A stretch of 64,000 nucleotides of DNA, taken from VRUE01 sp963704505 (lineage in GTDB: Bacteria; Actinomycetota; Thermoleophilia; Solirubrobacterales; 70-9). Both the position numbers and the translations under genes were made by a program. Positions 7,297-15,413 of the stretch are shown here, piece after piece. The stretch is from assembly GCA_963704505.1 (NCBI GenBank), contig OY969912.1:1798001-1862000 (forward strand). Reading direction: 5' to 3'. Position 1 is the stretch's first letter; every line of letters begins with the position of its first letter. The notes beneath the pieces were generated by a model that had not been told where the DNA came from, did not search any database, and saw nothing but the letters and a program-made list of their open reading frames with translations.

Positions 7297-9111
7297 ATGA
7301 CCCCCCAAATCTCCACGGCGACAGCGCCGACCACGAACGAAAAGCTCCTCGACTGGGTTGGCGAGATCGCAGACCTGACCCAGCCCGACGCCATCCATTG
7401 GTGCGACGGCTCCGGGGAGGAGTACGACGCTCTGGCGCAGACGCTGATCGACGCCGGGACCTTTGAGCGCCTCTCCGACGCGAAGCGCCCGAACTCCTAC
7501 CTGGCGCTCTCCGACCCCGCCGACGTGGCCCGGGTCGAGGACCGAACCTTCATCTGCTCGGCGACCGAGGATGGGGCCGGCCCGACCAACAACTGGCGCG
7601 ACCCGGCGGAGATGCGCGAGATGCTCGGCGGCCTCTTCAAGGGCTGCATGAAGGGGCGCACGATGTACGTGGTGCCCTTCTCGATGGGCCCGCTCGGCTC
7701 GCCGATCGCACACATCGGCGTCCAGCTCACCGACTCTCCCTACGTCGCGGTATCGATGCGGATCATGACCCGGATGGGCGCCGGCGCGCTCGAGGTCCTT
7801 GGCGCCGACGGCGATTTCGTCCCCTGCGTGCACTCGGTCGGCATGCCGCTGGCCGAGGGCCAGGAAGACGTCTCATGGCCCTGCAACGCCGACAACAAGT
7901 ACATCGTCCATTACCCGGAGACTCGCGAGATCTGGTCGTTCGGATCGGGCTACGGCGGCAACGCCCTGCTCGGCAAGAAGTGCTTCGCGCTGCGGATCGC
8001 CTCGGCGATGGCCCGCGACGAGGGCTGGCTCGCCGAGCACATGCTGATCCTCAAACTGACCTCGCCCGAGGGCAACGTCAAGTACGTGACCGGCGCCTTC
8101 CCGTCGGCCTGCGGGAAGACCAACCTGGCGATGCTGATCCCGACCCTGCCGGATTGGAAGGTCGAGACGATCGGCGATGACATCGCCTGGATGAAGTTCG
8201 GCGAGGACGGCCGCCTGTACGCGGTCAATCCCGAGGCCGGCTTCTTCGGGGTCGCGCCGAACACGAGCTACAAGACCAACCCCAACGCGATGGACACGAT
8301 CGAAAGCAACTCGATCTTCACCAACTGCGCCAAGACCGACGACGGCGACATCTGGTGGGAGGGCATGACCGGCGAACCGCCGGATCACGTCATCGACTGG
8401 CACGGCGACGACTGGACGCCGGAGTCCGAGAAACCGGCCGCCCACCCGAACGCCCGCTTCACGACGCCGGCTTCCCAGTGCCCGGTGATCGCACCCGAGT
8501 GGGAGGACCCCGCCGGTGTCCCGATCGACGCCTTCCTCTTCGGCGGCCGCCGCGCGACGGTGCTGCCGCTGGTCCAGGAAGCCTTCGACTGGGAGCACGC
8601 GGTCTTCATGGGGGCGACGATGTCCTCGGAGACGACCGCCGCCGCCGCAGGTGCCGTCGGCGAGCTGCGCTTCGACCCGATGGCAATGCTGCCCTTCTGC
8701 GGCTACAACATGGCCGACTACTTCGCCCACTGGCTCGAGGCCGGCCGGCGCGAGGGGGCCCAGCTGCCGCGGGTGTTCTACGTCAACTGGTTCCGCAAAG
8801 ACGCCGACGGCAAGTTCCTCTGGCCCGGCTTCGGCGAGAACAGCCGAGTGCTCGAGTGGGTCTTCCGTCGCTGCGAGGGAACGGCCGACGCGGTCGAGAC
8901 CCCGATCGGGCTGCTGCCCTCCGAGGGATCGATCAACACCGACGGCCTCAACATCTCCGATGAGGCGATGAGCGAGCTGCTGACGGTCGACACCGAGACG
9001 TTCAAGGAGCAGCTGCCGCAGGTCCAGCAGCATCTCGCCAAGTTCGGCGACAAGCTGCCGAACGAGCTCAAGGACCAGCTCACCGCGCTCGAAAAGCGCC
9101 TCAGCGACTGA
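7297..9111 (+). CDS. pckG: Phosphoenolpyruvate carboxykinase (GTP)
   Basis: A 604-residue cytosolic enzyme converting oxaloacetate plus GTP to phosphoenolpyruvate, CO2 and GDP. It carries the PEPCK P-loop GAFPSACGKTNLAML, the substrate-binding RxxYVVPFSMGP region, and the C-terminal FGENSRVLEWV motif of the GTP-dependent family. ATG 7297 gives the usual length; an upstream in-frame TTG would add 18 non-conserved residues. This is the gluconeogenic step expected in an organism that assimilates acetyl-CoA through C4 acids, which fits the ethylmalonyl-CoA genes in this window. Confidence 0.96.
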   Translation: MTPQISTATAPTTNEKLLDWVGEIADLTQPDAIHWCDGSGEEYDALAQTLIDAGTFERLSDAKRPNSYLALSDPADVARVEDRTFICSATEDGAGPTNNWRDPAEMREMLGGLFKGCMKGRTMYVVPFSMGPLGSPIAHIGVQLTDSPYVAVSMRIMTRMGAGALEVLGADGDFVPCVHSVGMPLAEGQEDVSWPCNADNKYIVHYPETREIWSFGSGYGGNALLGKKCFALRIASAMARDEGWLAEHMLILKLTSPEGNVKYVTGAFPSACGKTNLAMLIPTLPDWKVETIGDDIAWMKFGEDGRLYAVNPEAGFFGVAPNTSYKTNPNAMDTIESNSIFTNCAKTDDGDIWWEGMTGEPPDHVIDWHGDDWTPESEKPAAHPNARFTTPASQCPVIAPEWEDPAGVPIDAFLFGGRRATVLPLVQEAFDWEHAVFMGATMSSETTAAAAGAVGELRFDPMAMLPFCGYNMADYFAHWLEAGRREGAQLPRVFYVNWFRKDADGKFLWPGFGENSRVLEWVFRRCEGTADAVETPIGLLPSEGSINTDGLNISDEAMSELLTVDTETFKEQLPQVQQHLAKFGDKLPNELKDQLTALEKRLSD

Positions 9112-9121
9112 GGAAGGGCCG

Positions 9122-9502
9122 ATGGCGATCGGCGTCGGCATCGATCTGGTCGCCGTCGAGTCCGTGTCGGAGTCGCTCGCCGGCCCGCACGCCGCGCGCT
9201 ATCTGGAGCGCGTTTACACCGACCGCGAGGTCGACCAGTGCCGCGATTCCTCGGGCGAGATCGTGGCCGACAGGCTGGCGGCGCGGTTCGCCGCCAAGGA
9301 GGCGGCGATCAAGGCACTGCCGGGCAGCGGAGAGGAAATCAGGCAGACCGGGATCGAGGTCCTCAAGGGGCCGACGGGCGAGGTCCGAATCGAGCTCTCG
9401 GGCCGCGCCGCGGCGCTCGCCGAAGAGGCCGGAGTCACCGAGCTGGCGGTCAGCCTCACGCACGAGGACGGTTTCGCCGCCGCCGCTGTCGTGACAAGCT
9501 GA
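9122..9502 (+). CDS. acpS: Holo-[acyl-carrier-protein] synthase
   Basis: A 126-residue AcpS-type phosphopantetheinyl transferase. Both metal/CoA motifs are present: GIDLVAVE near the N-terminus and RFAAKEAAIKAL in the middle. Its Shine-Dalgarno AGGAAGG lies just after the pckG stop, so the two may be co-transcribed. The next gene encodes a carrier protein whose serine needs this modification, so AcpS may serve the amino acid:carrier-protein system as well as fatty-acid ACP. Confidence 0.93.
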   Translation: MAIGVGIDLVAVESVSESLAGPHAARYLERVYTDREVDQCRDSSGEIVADRLAARFAAKEAAIKALPGSGEEIRQTGIEVLKGPTGEVRIELSGRAAALAEEAGVTELAVSLTHEDGFAAAAVVTS

Positions 9503-9523
9503 GTTTCGGCAAGATTTTTTGCG

Positions 9524-9529
9524 TAATGT
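9524..9529 (+). promoter_or_regulatory. Possible -10 hexamer TAATGT for the carrier-protein operon
   Basis: TAATGT, preceded by TGCG, lies in the 89-base gap between acpS and the carrier-protein gene and would give a leader of about 55 bases. No convincing -35 is visible. Read-through from acpS is equally possible. Confidence 0.35.
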
Positions 9530-9591
9530 TCTCCCTGAGCGCTCCGGCGCGCGGCTAAAGGAAACGCCGCCTGTGCCGATGTGAGCCGAGC

Positions 9592-9840
9592 ATGACCGAG
9601 CAGGTGAGACAGGTGATTCGCGAGCACGGGAAGCTGCCCGTCGACGTCGACACGATCGGCGACGACGCCAACCTTTTCGAGGCCGGAATGACCTCGCACG
9701 CGAGCGTCAACGTGATGATCGCGCTGGAGGACTCATTCGACATCGAGTTCCTCGACTCGATGCTGAAGCGCAGCGTCTTCGAAAGCGTTTCCTCGATCGC
9801 CGCCGCGATCGAGGAGGTCCAGAGAGAGACGGCGGTATGA
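9592..9840 (+). CDS. Acyl/aminoacyl carrier protein
   Basis: An 82-residue acidic four-helix carrier protein. The phosphopantetheine serine is Ser35 in EAGMTSHASV; the usual DSL triad is changed to TSH, as I recall for carrier proteins paired with aminoacyl-tRNA-synthetase-like ligases. The gene overlaps the following dehydrogenase by four bases (ATGA). Given the ligase two genes on, the likely cargo is an amino acid rather than a fatty acid. It follows acpS, the modifying enzyme. Confidence 0.88.
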   Translation: MTEQVRQVIREHGKLPVDVDTIGDDANLFEAGMTSHASVNVMIALEDSFDIEFLDSMLKRSVFESVSSIAAAIEEVQRETAV

Positions 9841-11012
9841 CCGTGGCCGTGGCGGGGCAGGAACAGGATCTGCTTGTCACGGTGCGCAGGATCGCCGCCG
9901 AGGTCGCGGCGCCCAACGCCGACGCCGTCGATCGCGAGGCGCGCTTCCCGGTCGAGGCAATCGCCGCCCTCCGCGAGGAGGGCGCTCTCTCGGCCCTCGT
10001 CCCAGCCGAGCTCGGCGGTGGTGGCGCCCCCTTTCAAACGGTCGCCGAGGCCTGCTTCGAGCTGGGCCGGCACTGCGGGGCTACAGCGATGGTCTTCGCC
10101 ATGCATCAGATCCAGGTCGCCAGCATCGCCCGCCATCCGGAGGGCTCGCCGTGGTTCGAGGACTACCTGCGGGAGGTCGTCTCGGAGCAGCGGCTGATCG
10201 CATCGATCACCTCCGAGGTGGGGACCGGGGGCGACATGGGCAAGTCCGTCGCCGCCGTCTCCGAGCCCGAGGACGGGATCGCGACCTTCGAGAAGCAGGC
10301 CCCTACCGTCTCCTACGGCGCCCACGCCGATGCCTTCCTCGCGACCCTTCGTCGCGGCCCGGACGCCGAGCCCGGCGATCAGGTTCTGGCCCTCGCCCGT
10401 CGCGACCAGGTCGAGCTGGCACCGCAGGGGACGTGGGACCCGCTCGGGATGCGCGGCACCTGCTCCCCCGGCTTCGTCGTCTCCGGTCGCATCGGGGTCG
10501 AGCAGGTCCTGGCGACGCCCTTCTCGACGATCTCCTGCGAGTCGATGACCCCGATCTCCCACATCCTCTGGTCGCATGTCTGGCTCGGCATCGCCACCGA
10601 CGCCTTCGACCGCGCGCGGGCCTTCGTCCGCGCTGCCGCCAAGAAAAAGCCGGGGGAGCCGCTGCCCGCGGCGACCCGCCTCTCCGAGCTGATGAGCCAG
10701 CTCTCGCCGCTGAGGGCCGAGGTCTCCCTGGCCCTGCGCGAGTACTGCGACGTCGACGATGCGGACCGCTCCCGCCTCTCGGAGATGGCGACGATCCTCC
10801 GCTTCAACAACCTCAAGATCGCCGCCTCCGAGCAGGCGCCCCGGGTCTGCCAGGGCGCAATGGGGGTCTGCGGGATCGTCGGCTACAAGAACGACACGCC
10901 CTTCAGCGTCGGGCGTCACCTGCGCGACACGATGTCGGCCTGCCTGATGGTGGCCAACGAGAGGATTCACAAGACCGACGCCAGCCTGCTGCTGATCGCC
11001 AAGGACGTCTAG
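9837..11012 (+). CDS. Acyl-CoA dehydrogenase-family flavoprotein acting in the carrier-protein operon
   Basis: A 391-residue protein with the three-part acyl-CoA dehydrogenase fold: an N-terminal helical domain (VEAIAALREEGALSALVPAELGG), a middle beta domain (ITSEVGTGGDMGKS), and a C-terminal helical domain (RVCQGAMGVCGIVGYKN). It is sandwiched by overlaps between the carrier protein and the amino acid:carrier-protein ligase, so its substrate may be a carrier-bound amino- or acyl-thioester rather than a CoA ester. It differs clearly from the methylsuccinyl-CoA dehydrogenase-like gene at 45.8 kb. Confidence 0.82.
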   Translation: MTVAVAGQEQDLLVTVRRIAAEVAAPNADAVDREARFPVEAIAALREEGALSALVPAELGGGGAPFQTVAEACFELGRHCGATAMVFAMHQIQVASIARHPEGSPWFEDYLREVVSEQRLIASITSEVGTGGDMGKSVAAVSEPEDGIATFEKQAPTVSYGAHADAFLATLRRGPDAEPGDQVLALARRDQVELAPQGTWDPLGMRGTCSPGFVVSGRIGVEQVLATPFSTISCESMTPISHILWSHVWLGIATDAFDRARAFVRAAAKKKPGEPLPAATRLSELMSQLSPLRAEVSLALREYCDVDDADRSRLSEMATILRFNNLKIAASEQAPRVCQGAMGVCGIVGYKNDTPFSVGRHLRDTMSACLMVANERIHKTDASLLLIAKDV

Positions 11013-11014
11013 CC

Positions 11015-11947
11015 ATGGCCGAGTTCCGCCCCGGCACGCCGGAGCAGGACGAGTTCCTCGCCGCCCTCCTCGCGGCAGGGCTCCTGATCGACAGCGGGGT
11101 GCCCGGGGTCTATGGGCGCAGCGAGAACTTCGAGCGGGTGCGGGCCGGCTTCGACGGCCTGATCACCGCGGCGGCCGCGGCCGACCGGCCCGAGCGCCTC
11201 GCCTTCCCGCCGGTCCTGCCGCGTCGCCAGATCGAGGAGATCGGATACCTGAAGTCGTTTCCCCACCTGGCGGGCTCGGTATTCGCCTTCGAGGGCGGCG
11301 AGGAGGAGGCGGCCGCGCAGGAGGAGCGGGCGGCCCGGCACGAGGACTGGAGCGAGTTCCAGGCCCCCACCGACCTGGTGCTGACGCCCGCCGCCTGCTA
11401 CCCGGTCTACCCGGCGGTCGCCGCCCGCGGCCCGCTCGCGGCGGGCGGGGTCACCGTCGACGCCGGCGGGTCCTACGTCTTCCGGAACGAGCCCTCGGGC
11501 GACCCGGCGCGGCTGCAGATGTTCCACCAGCGCGAGATCGTCCGCGTCGGTGAGCCGGAGACGGTCTCGGCCTGGCGCGACGAATGGCGCGACCGCTCGA
11601 TCGAGCTGCTGCGCTCGGTCGGCCTACAGGCGCGCTTCGACGTCGCCAACGACCCCTTCTTCGGCCGCAGCGGGCGGCTGTTGGCGCGCAGCCAGCGCTC
11701 CCAGGAGCTGAAGTTCGAGGTCCTCGCCCAGATCGCCGGCCCCGAGCCGACCGCCGTCGCCTCCTTCAACTACCACCAGGATCACTTCGCATCGACCTAC
11801 GGAATCGCCATGGAGGAGGGGGGCGGACCCGCGCACACTGCGTGCCTCGGCTTCGGGCTGGAGCGGATCGTGCTCGCCCTGCTCCACGAGCACGGCCTCG
11901 ACCTCGATGACTGGCCCACCGGCGTCACACGGGAGCTGGGCCTGTGA
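11015..11947 (+). CDS. Amino acid:[carrier protein] ligase (seryl-tRNA synthetase-like)
   Basis: A 310-residue class II aminoacyl-tRNA-synthetase catalytic domain without a tRNA-binding arm. Motif 2 is FRNE (156-159) and motif 3 is GFGLER (279-284). Candidate zinc ligands Cys128, Glu174 and Cys277 match in identity, and almost in spacing, the Cys131/Glu176/Cys279 set I recall for the Bradyrhizobium amino acid:carrier-protein ligase. Such enzymes activate a small amino acid with ATP and load it on a carrier-protein phosphopantetheine. A carrier protein is encoded two genes upstream. ATG 11015 follows the previous stop by two bases. Which amino acid is used cannot be read here. Confidence 0.88.
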   Translation: MAEFRPGTPEQDEFLAALLAAGLLIDSGVPGVYGRSENFERVRAGFDGLITAAAAADRPERLAFPPVLPRRQIEEIGYLKSFPHLAGSVFAFEGGEEEAAAQEERAARHEDWSEFQAPTDLVLTPAACYPVYPAVAARGPLAAGGVTVDAGGSYVFRNEPSGDPARLQMFHQREIVRVGEPETVSAWRDEWRDRSIELLRSVGLQARFDVANDPFFGRSGRLLARSQRSQELKFEVLAQIAGPEPTAVASFNYHQDHFASTYGIAMEEGGGPAHTACLGFGLERIVLALLHEHGLDLDDWPTGVTRELGL

Positions 11948-12921
11948 GCCCGACCGGTACCGGCCTGGTCAGCCTCTTCGGCCTCGACCCGGGCTCATAC
12001 GAGCAGCACTCTCTGCACGGGGTCGACCGGGACTATCCGGAAACCAACTGCTACACGGACATCCTCATCGAGCTGGTCCACGCTCGCGGGGACGAGCCGC
12101 TGGCGATGATGGGCTGTGCCCTGGAGATCGACTTCGAGGGCGACCAGTGGACCTTCTTCAAGCCCCGGGCCGAGGACGTCGAACGGCTGTACGGCATCGA
12201 CATCCACGAGATGCAGCCCTACCGCCCCCTGCCGGACCAGATCGTGGAGCAGATCGGGGCCGGGCGGACGATCACCGTCGAGCTCGACTCCTGGTACCTG
12301 CCGGACACCGAGGGGACCAGCTACCGCGCCTCGCATGTGAAGAGCTCGATCGTCCCCGAGTCGATCGACCGCGAGGCCGAGCGCCTGCGCTATTTCCACG
12401 GCGCCGGATATTTCGAGCTCGAGGGTGAGGACTACCGCGGCGCCTTCCGCCTCGGCCCCGGGCTTCCGGGCGACGTTCTTCCTCCCTACACCGAGATCGT
12501 CATGCTCGACGCGGGCCTGCGCCTGGAGGGCGAGCGCCTGCGTGAGGAGGCCGGTCGCCTGCTCGTCGAGCACCTCGACAGGCGACCCGAGACGAACCCC
12601 TTCGAGCGCTTCGGCGGCCAGCTCGAGAGCCACCTTCCTCGCCTGCTCGAGGGCGACGCGCAGGCCTACCACGACTATGCCTTCGCCACCGTCCGCATGG
12701 CCGGCTCCGCCTTCGAGGCGGCCGCCTCCCACATCGAGTGGCTGCTCGCGGAGGATGGCGCCGGGGCCGTCGCCGCGATGGGCCGCATCGTCGACGGCTG
12801 CAAGGCGCTCTCCTTCAAGCTGGCCCGCCGCCGTGAGTTCGACCCGGCGCCGGCGATCGGCGATCTCGCCCGCGCCTGGGAGGACTGCTTCGGGGAGTTG
12901 GGCCATGTCGGCGACGGTTGA
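11944..12921 (+). CDS. DUF1839-family protein
   Basis: A 325-residue soluble protein starting at GTG 11944 with a four-base overlap with the ligase. It begins FGLDPGSYEQHSLHG and contains NCYTDILIELVHARGDEP and WYLPDTEGTSYRASHVKSS, features I associate with DUF1839. From memory this family is a regular neighbour of amino acid:carrier-protein ligases in proteobacteria; a role as aminoacyl transferase or thioesterase partner is a guess. Its 3-prime end overlaps the glycosidase gene by 17 bases. Confidence 0.8.
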   Translation: MSPTGTGLVSLFGLDPGSYEQHSLHGVDRDYPETNCYTDILIELVHARGDEPLAMMGCALEIDFEGDQWTFFKPRAEDVERLYGIDIHEMQPYRPLPDQIVEQIGAGRTITVELDSWYLPDTEGTSYRASHVKSSIVPESIDREAERLRYFHGAGYFELEGEDYRGAFRLGPGLPGDVLPPYTEIVMLDAGLRLEGERLREEAGRLLVEHLDRRPETNPFERFGGQLESHLPRLLEGDAQAYHDYAFATVRMAGSAFEAAASHIEWLLAEDGAGAVAAMGRIVDGCKALSFKLARRREFDPAPAIGDLARAWEDCFGELGHVGDG

Positions 12922-15406
12922 GCTCTCGGCGGGCTGGGAGGCCGCTTCCTGCGCCCCTGACTCCCACCTGGACCCGTCCTCCGCGGCGGGGCTCGAGTGG
13001 ATGCCCGCGACGGTTCCCGGCACGGCGGCCTCGGCGCTGCGGGACGCCGGCCGCTGGGGTCCCGGCGAGGCAAGCGACCTCGACGCCGAGGACTGGTGGT
13101 TTCGGACCGAGTTCGACGCGGCGCCGGCAGACGCGGGGGAGGAGGCAACACTCCTCCTCGACGGGCTGGCGACCGTCTCCGAGGTGTTCCTGAACGACCG
13201 CCTGGTGCTCGAGAGCGACTCGATGTTCCACTCGCACGCGGTCGACGTCGGCGCCCTCCTCGAGGACGGAGGCAACCGGCTGGCGATCCGCTGCCGCGCC
13301 CTCGGCCCCCTGCTGGCCGAGCGCCGCAAGCCGCGGGCGCGCTGGCGGACCCGGCTGGTCGAGGGGAACCTGCGCTTCTTCCGCACGATGCTGCTCGGCC
13401 GGGCGCCGGGCATCGCGGCCGGCCCCGCCGCGGTCGGGCCCTGGCGGCCGGTGAGGCTGCGGCGGCGCGGCGGCGGCCTCGCCGCCGACCGCCTCGACCT
13501 GCGCCCGCGCCTGGACGGCGAGGACGGCGTCCTGGCGGTGCGCGTGGCCCTGAGCGCCCCCTCCGGCGCCGCTCTCGATGCCGTGGTCGCGGTGCTCTCG
13601 GGGCCGTCCGGGGAGCACCGGGCCGAGCTCGAGGTCACCTCCTCCGAGGAGGGCGTGGAGGCGAGCGGCGACCTGCGGGTCCCGGGCGTCGCCCGCTGGT
13701 GGCCGCACACGCACGGCGAGCCGGTCCTTCACGAGGTCCGGGTCGAGCTCGCGCTCGGACCGGCGTCGGTCTCGGTGGACGCCGGCCGCGTCGGCTTTCG
13801 CTCGCTCGCGCCCGGGCCCGGTGCCGATCACGACCTCGAGCGGGACGGCCTCGACCTCCACGTCAACGGCGTCCGCGTCTTCGCCCGGGGCGCGGTCTGG
13901 ACCCCGGTCGACCCGGTCGGGCTGTCGCCCTCCCCAGAGGCGCTGCGGGAGGCGCTCGAGGCGGCACGCGACGCGGGCATGAACATGCTCCGGATTCCAG
14001 GGACGAGCGTCTACGAGAGTCCCGCCTTCCACGACCTCTGCGACGAGCTCGGGATCCTGGTCTGGCAGGACTTCATGTTCGCCAACTTCGACTACCCGCT
14101 CGCCGCCGAGGGCTTCCGGCTCAGCGTCGAGCGCGAGGCGCGCGAGGTGGTCGGTGCGCTTGCCGCGAGGCCGAGCCTCGCCGTCCTCTGCGGCAACAGC
14201 GAAGTCGAGCAGCAGGTGGCGATGTTCGGGCTCGACCCGTCGATCGGGCGCGGCGAGCTGTTCGGGACCCTGTTGCCGGAGATCGCCACCGAGGCCTCTC
14301 TCGATGCCGTCTATGTCCCCTCGGCGCCCTTCGGCGGGGACCTGCCATTCCGCTTCGACCACGGGGTCGCCAACTACTTCGGGGTCGGCGGCTACAGGCG
14401 CCCGCTCGACGATGCCCGGCGAGCGGGCGTGCGCTTCGCATCGGAGTGCCTGGCGATCTCGAACGTCGGGGTGGAGGACCTCGCTCCTGAGGTCGGCGTG
14501 CCGCGGGATTCCGGCGCCGATTGGGACTTCGCGGACGTCCGCGACCACTACCTGGGCCTGCTGTTCGACGTCGACCCGGCTGGGCTGCGCGACTCCGACC
14601 CCGAGCGCTACCTGGAGCTCTCCAGGGCGGTGTCCGGGGAGCTGATGGCGGCCGTGCTCGGCGAGTGGCGCCGCCCCGGCTCGCCCTGTGGCGGCGGCCT
14701 GATCCTCTGGCTGCGGGACCTCGAGCCCGGCGCCGGGTGGGGGGTCGTCGACAGCGCCGGCCGCCCCAAGCCGGCCTATCACCACCTGCGCCGCGCCCTT
14801 GCGCCGGCGGCCGTCTGGATGACCGACGAGGGCCTCAGCGGAGTCGGCCTCCACGTCGCCAATGACGGTCCGGACCCGCTGGCGGCCCACCTGCGCATCG
14901 CCCTTTACGCGAATTTCGAGCAGCGAGTGGAGGAGGTGCGGGAGCCGGTCGAGCTCGGACCCCACGAGGCACACAGCACCGAGGTCGAGGCCGTCCTCGG
15001 CCGCTTCGTCGACGCCGCCTGGGCCTACCGGTTCGGTCCGCCGGCGCAGACCCTGATCGTCGCCAGCCTCGAGCGCGACGGCGACGACGGGATGGAGACG
15101 ATCTCCCAGTCGGTCCACCTCCCGGCCGGCAGGCCGGACGCCGAGACGGCGGAGGAGCTGGGCCTGCGGGCAGCGGTTCAGCCGCGATCGGACGGGAAGC
15201 GGGCGCTCACGGTCTCCTGCCGCCGCTTCATCTCCGGCCTCCGGGTCCACGCTCACGGCTTCCTTCCCGATGACGACTGCGTCTCCGTCGAGCCGGGCGC
15301 GAGTCGGACGATCGTGCTCCGCCCGGACGGGCGGGAGGAGAAAAGTCCCCAAATTGCGGTTTCGGCCCTGAATTTGCGCGGCCCCGTCACCATTCCAGCG
15401 GAGTAG
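12905..15406 (+). CDS. Glycoside hydrolase family 2, beta-mannosidase-like
   Basis: An 833-residue intracellular-looking protein with no signal peptide. It has an N-terminal jelly-roll (WWFRTEFDAAPAD...VFLNDRLV), an Ig-like middle, and a TIM barrel (NMLRIPGTSVYESPAFHDLCDELGI). The acid/base Glu lies in LCGNSEVEQQ and the probable nucleophile in RFASECLAIS. The clan-wide Asn before the acid/base Glu (usual CGNNE) is Ser here. The start at 12905 lies inside the DUF1839 gene, so it belongs to the amino acid:carrier-protein operon. It may trim or transfer sugars of a glycoconjugate; substrate unknown. Confidence 0.82.
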   Translation: MSATVELSAGWEAASCAPDSHLDPSSAAGLEWMPATVPGTAASALRDAGRWGPGEASDLDAEDWWFRTEFDAAPADAGEEATLLLDGLATVSEVFLNDRLVLESDSMFHSHAVDVGALLEDGGNRLAIRCRALGPLLAERRKPRARWRTRLVEGNLRFFRTMLLGRAPGIAAGPAAVGPWRPVRLRRRGGGLAADRLDLRPRLDGEDGVLAVRVALSAPSGAALDAVVAVLSGPSGEHRAELEVTSSEEGVEASGDLRVPGVARWWPHTHGEPVLHEVRVELALGPASVSVDAGRVGFRSLAPGPGADHDLERDGLDLHVNGVRVFARGAVWTPVDPVGLSPSPEALREALEAARDAGMNMLRIPGTSVYESPAFHDLCDELGILVWQDFMFANFDYPLAAEGFRLSVEREAREVVGALAARPSLAVLCGNSEVEQQVAMFGLDPSIGRGELFGTLLPEIATEASLDAVYVPSAPFGGDLPFRFDHGVANYFGVGGYRRPLDDARRAGVRFASECLAISNVGVEDLAPEVGVPRDSGADWDFADVRDHYLGLLFDVDPAGLRDSDPERYLELSRAVSGELMAAVLGEWRRPGSPCGGGLILWLRDLEPGAGWGVVDSAGRPKPAYHHLRRALAPAAVWMTDEGLSGVGLHVANDGPDPLAAHLRIALYANFEQRVEEVREPVELGPHEAHSTEVEAVLGRFVDAAWAYRFGPPAQTLIVASLERDGDDGMETISQSVHLPAGRPDAETAEELGLRAAVQPRSDGKRALTVSCRRFISGLRVHAHGFLPDDDCVSVEPGASRTIVLRPDGREEKSPQIAVSALNLRGPVTIPAE

Positions 15407-15413
15407 CACGCCA

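Noticed and set aside
6802..7833. 343-codon minus-strand frame over the lipoprotein and start of pckG
   Set aside because: Overlaps two convincing plus-strand genes and lacks any recognisable domain.
9837..11012. This dehydrogenase as the methylsuccinyl-CoA dehydrogenase
   Set aside because: It is locked by overlaps into the carrier-protein operon and is unlike the Streptomyces enzyme; the gene at 45817 fits far better.
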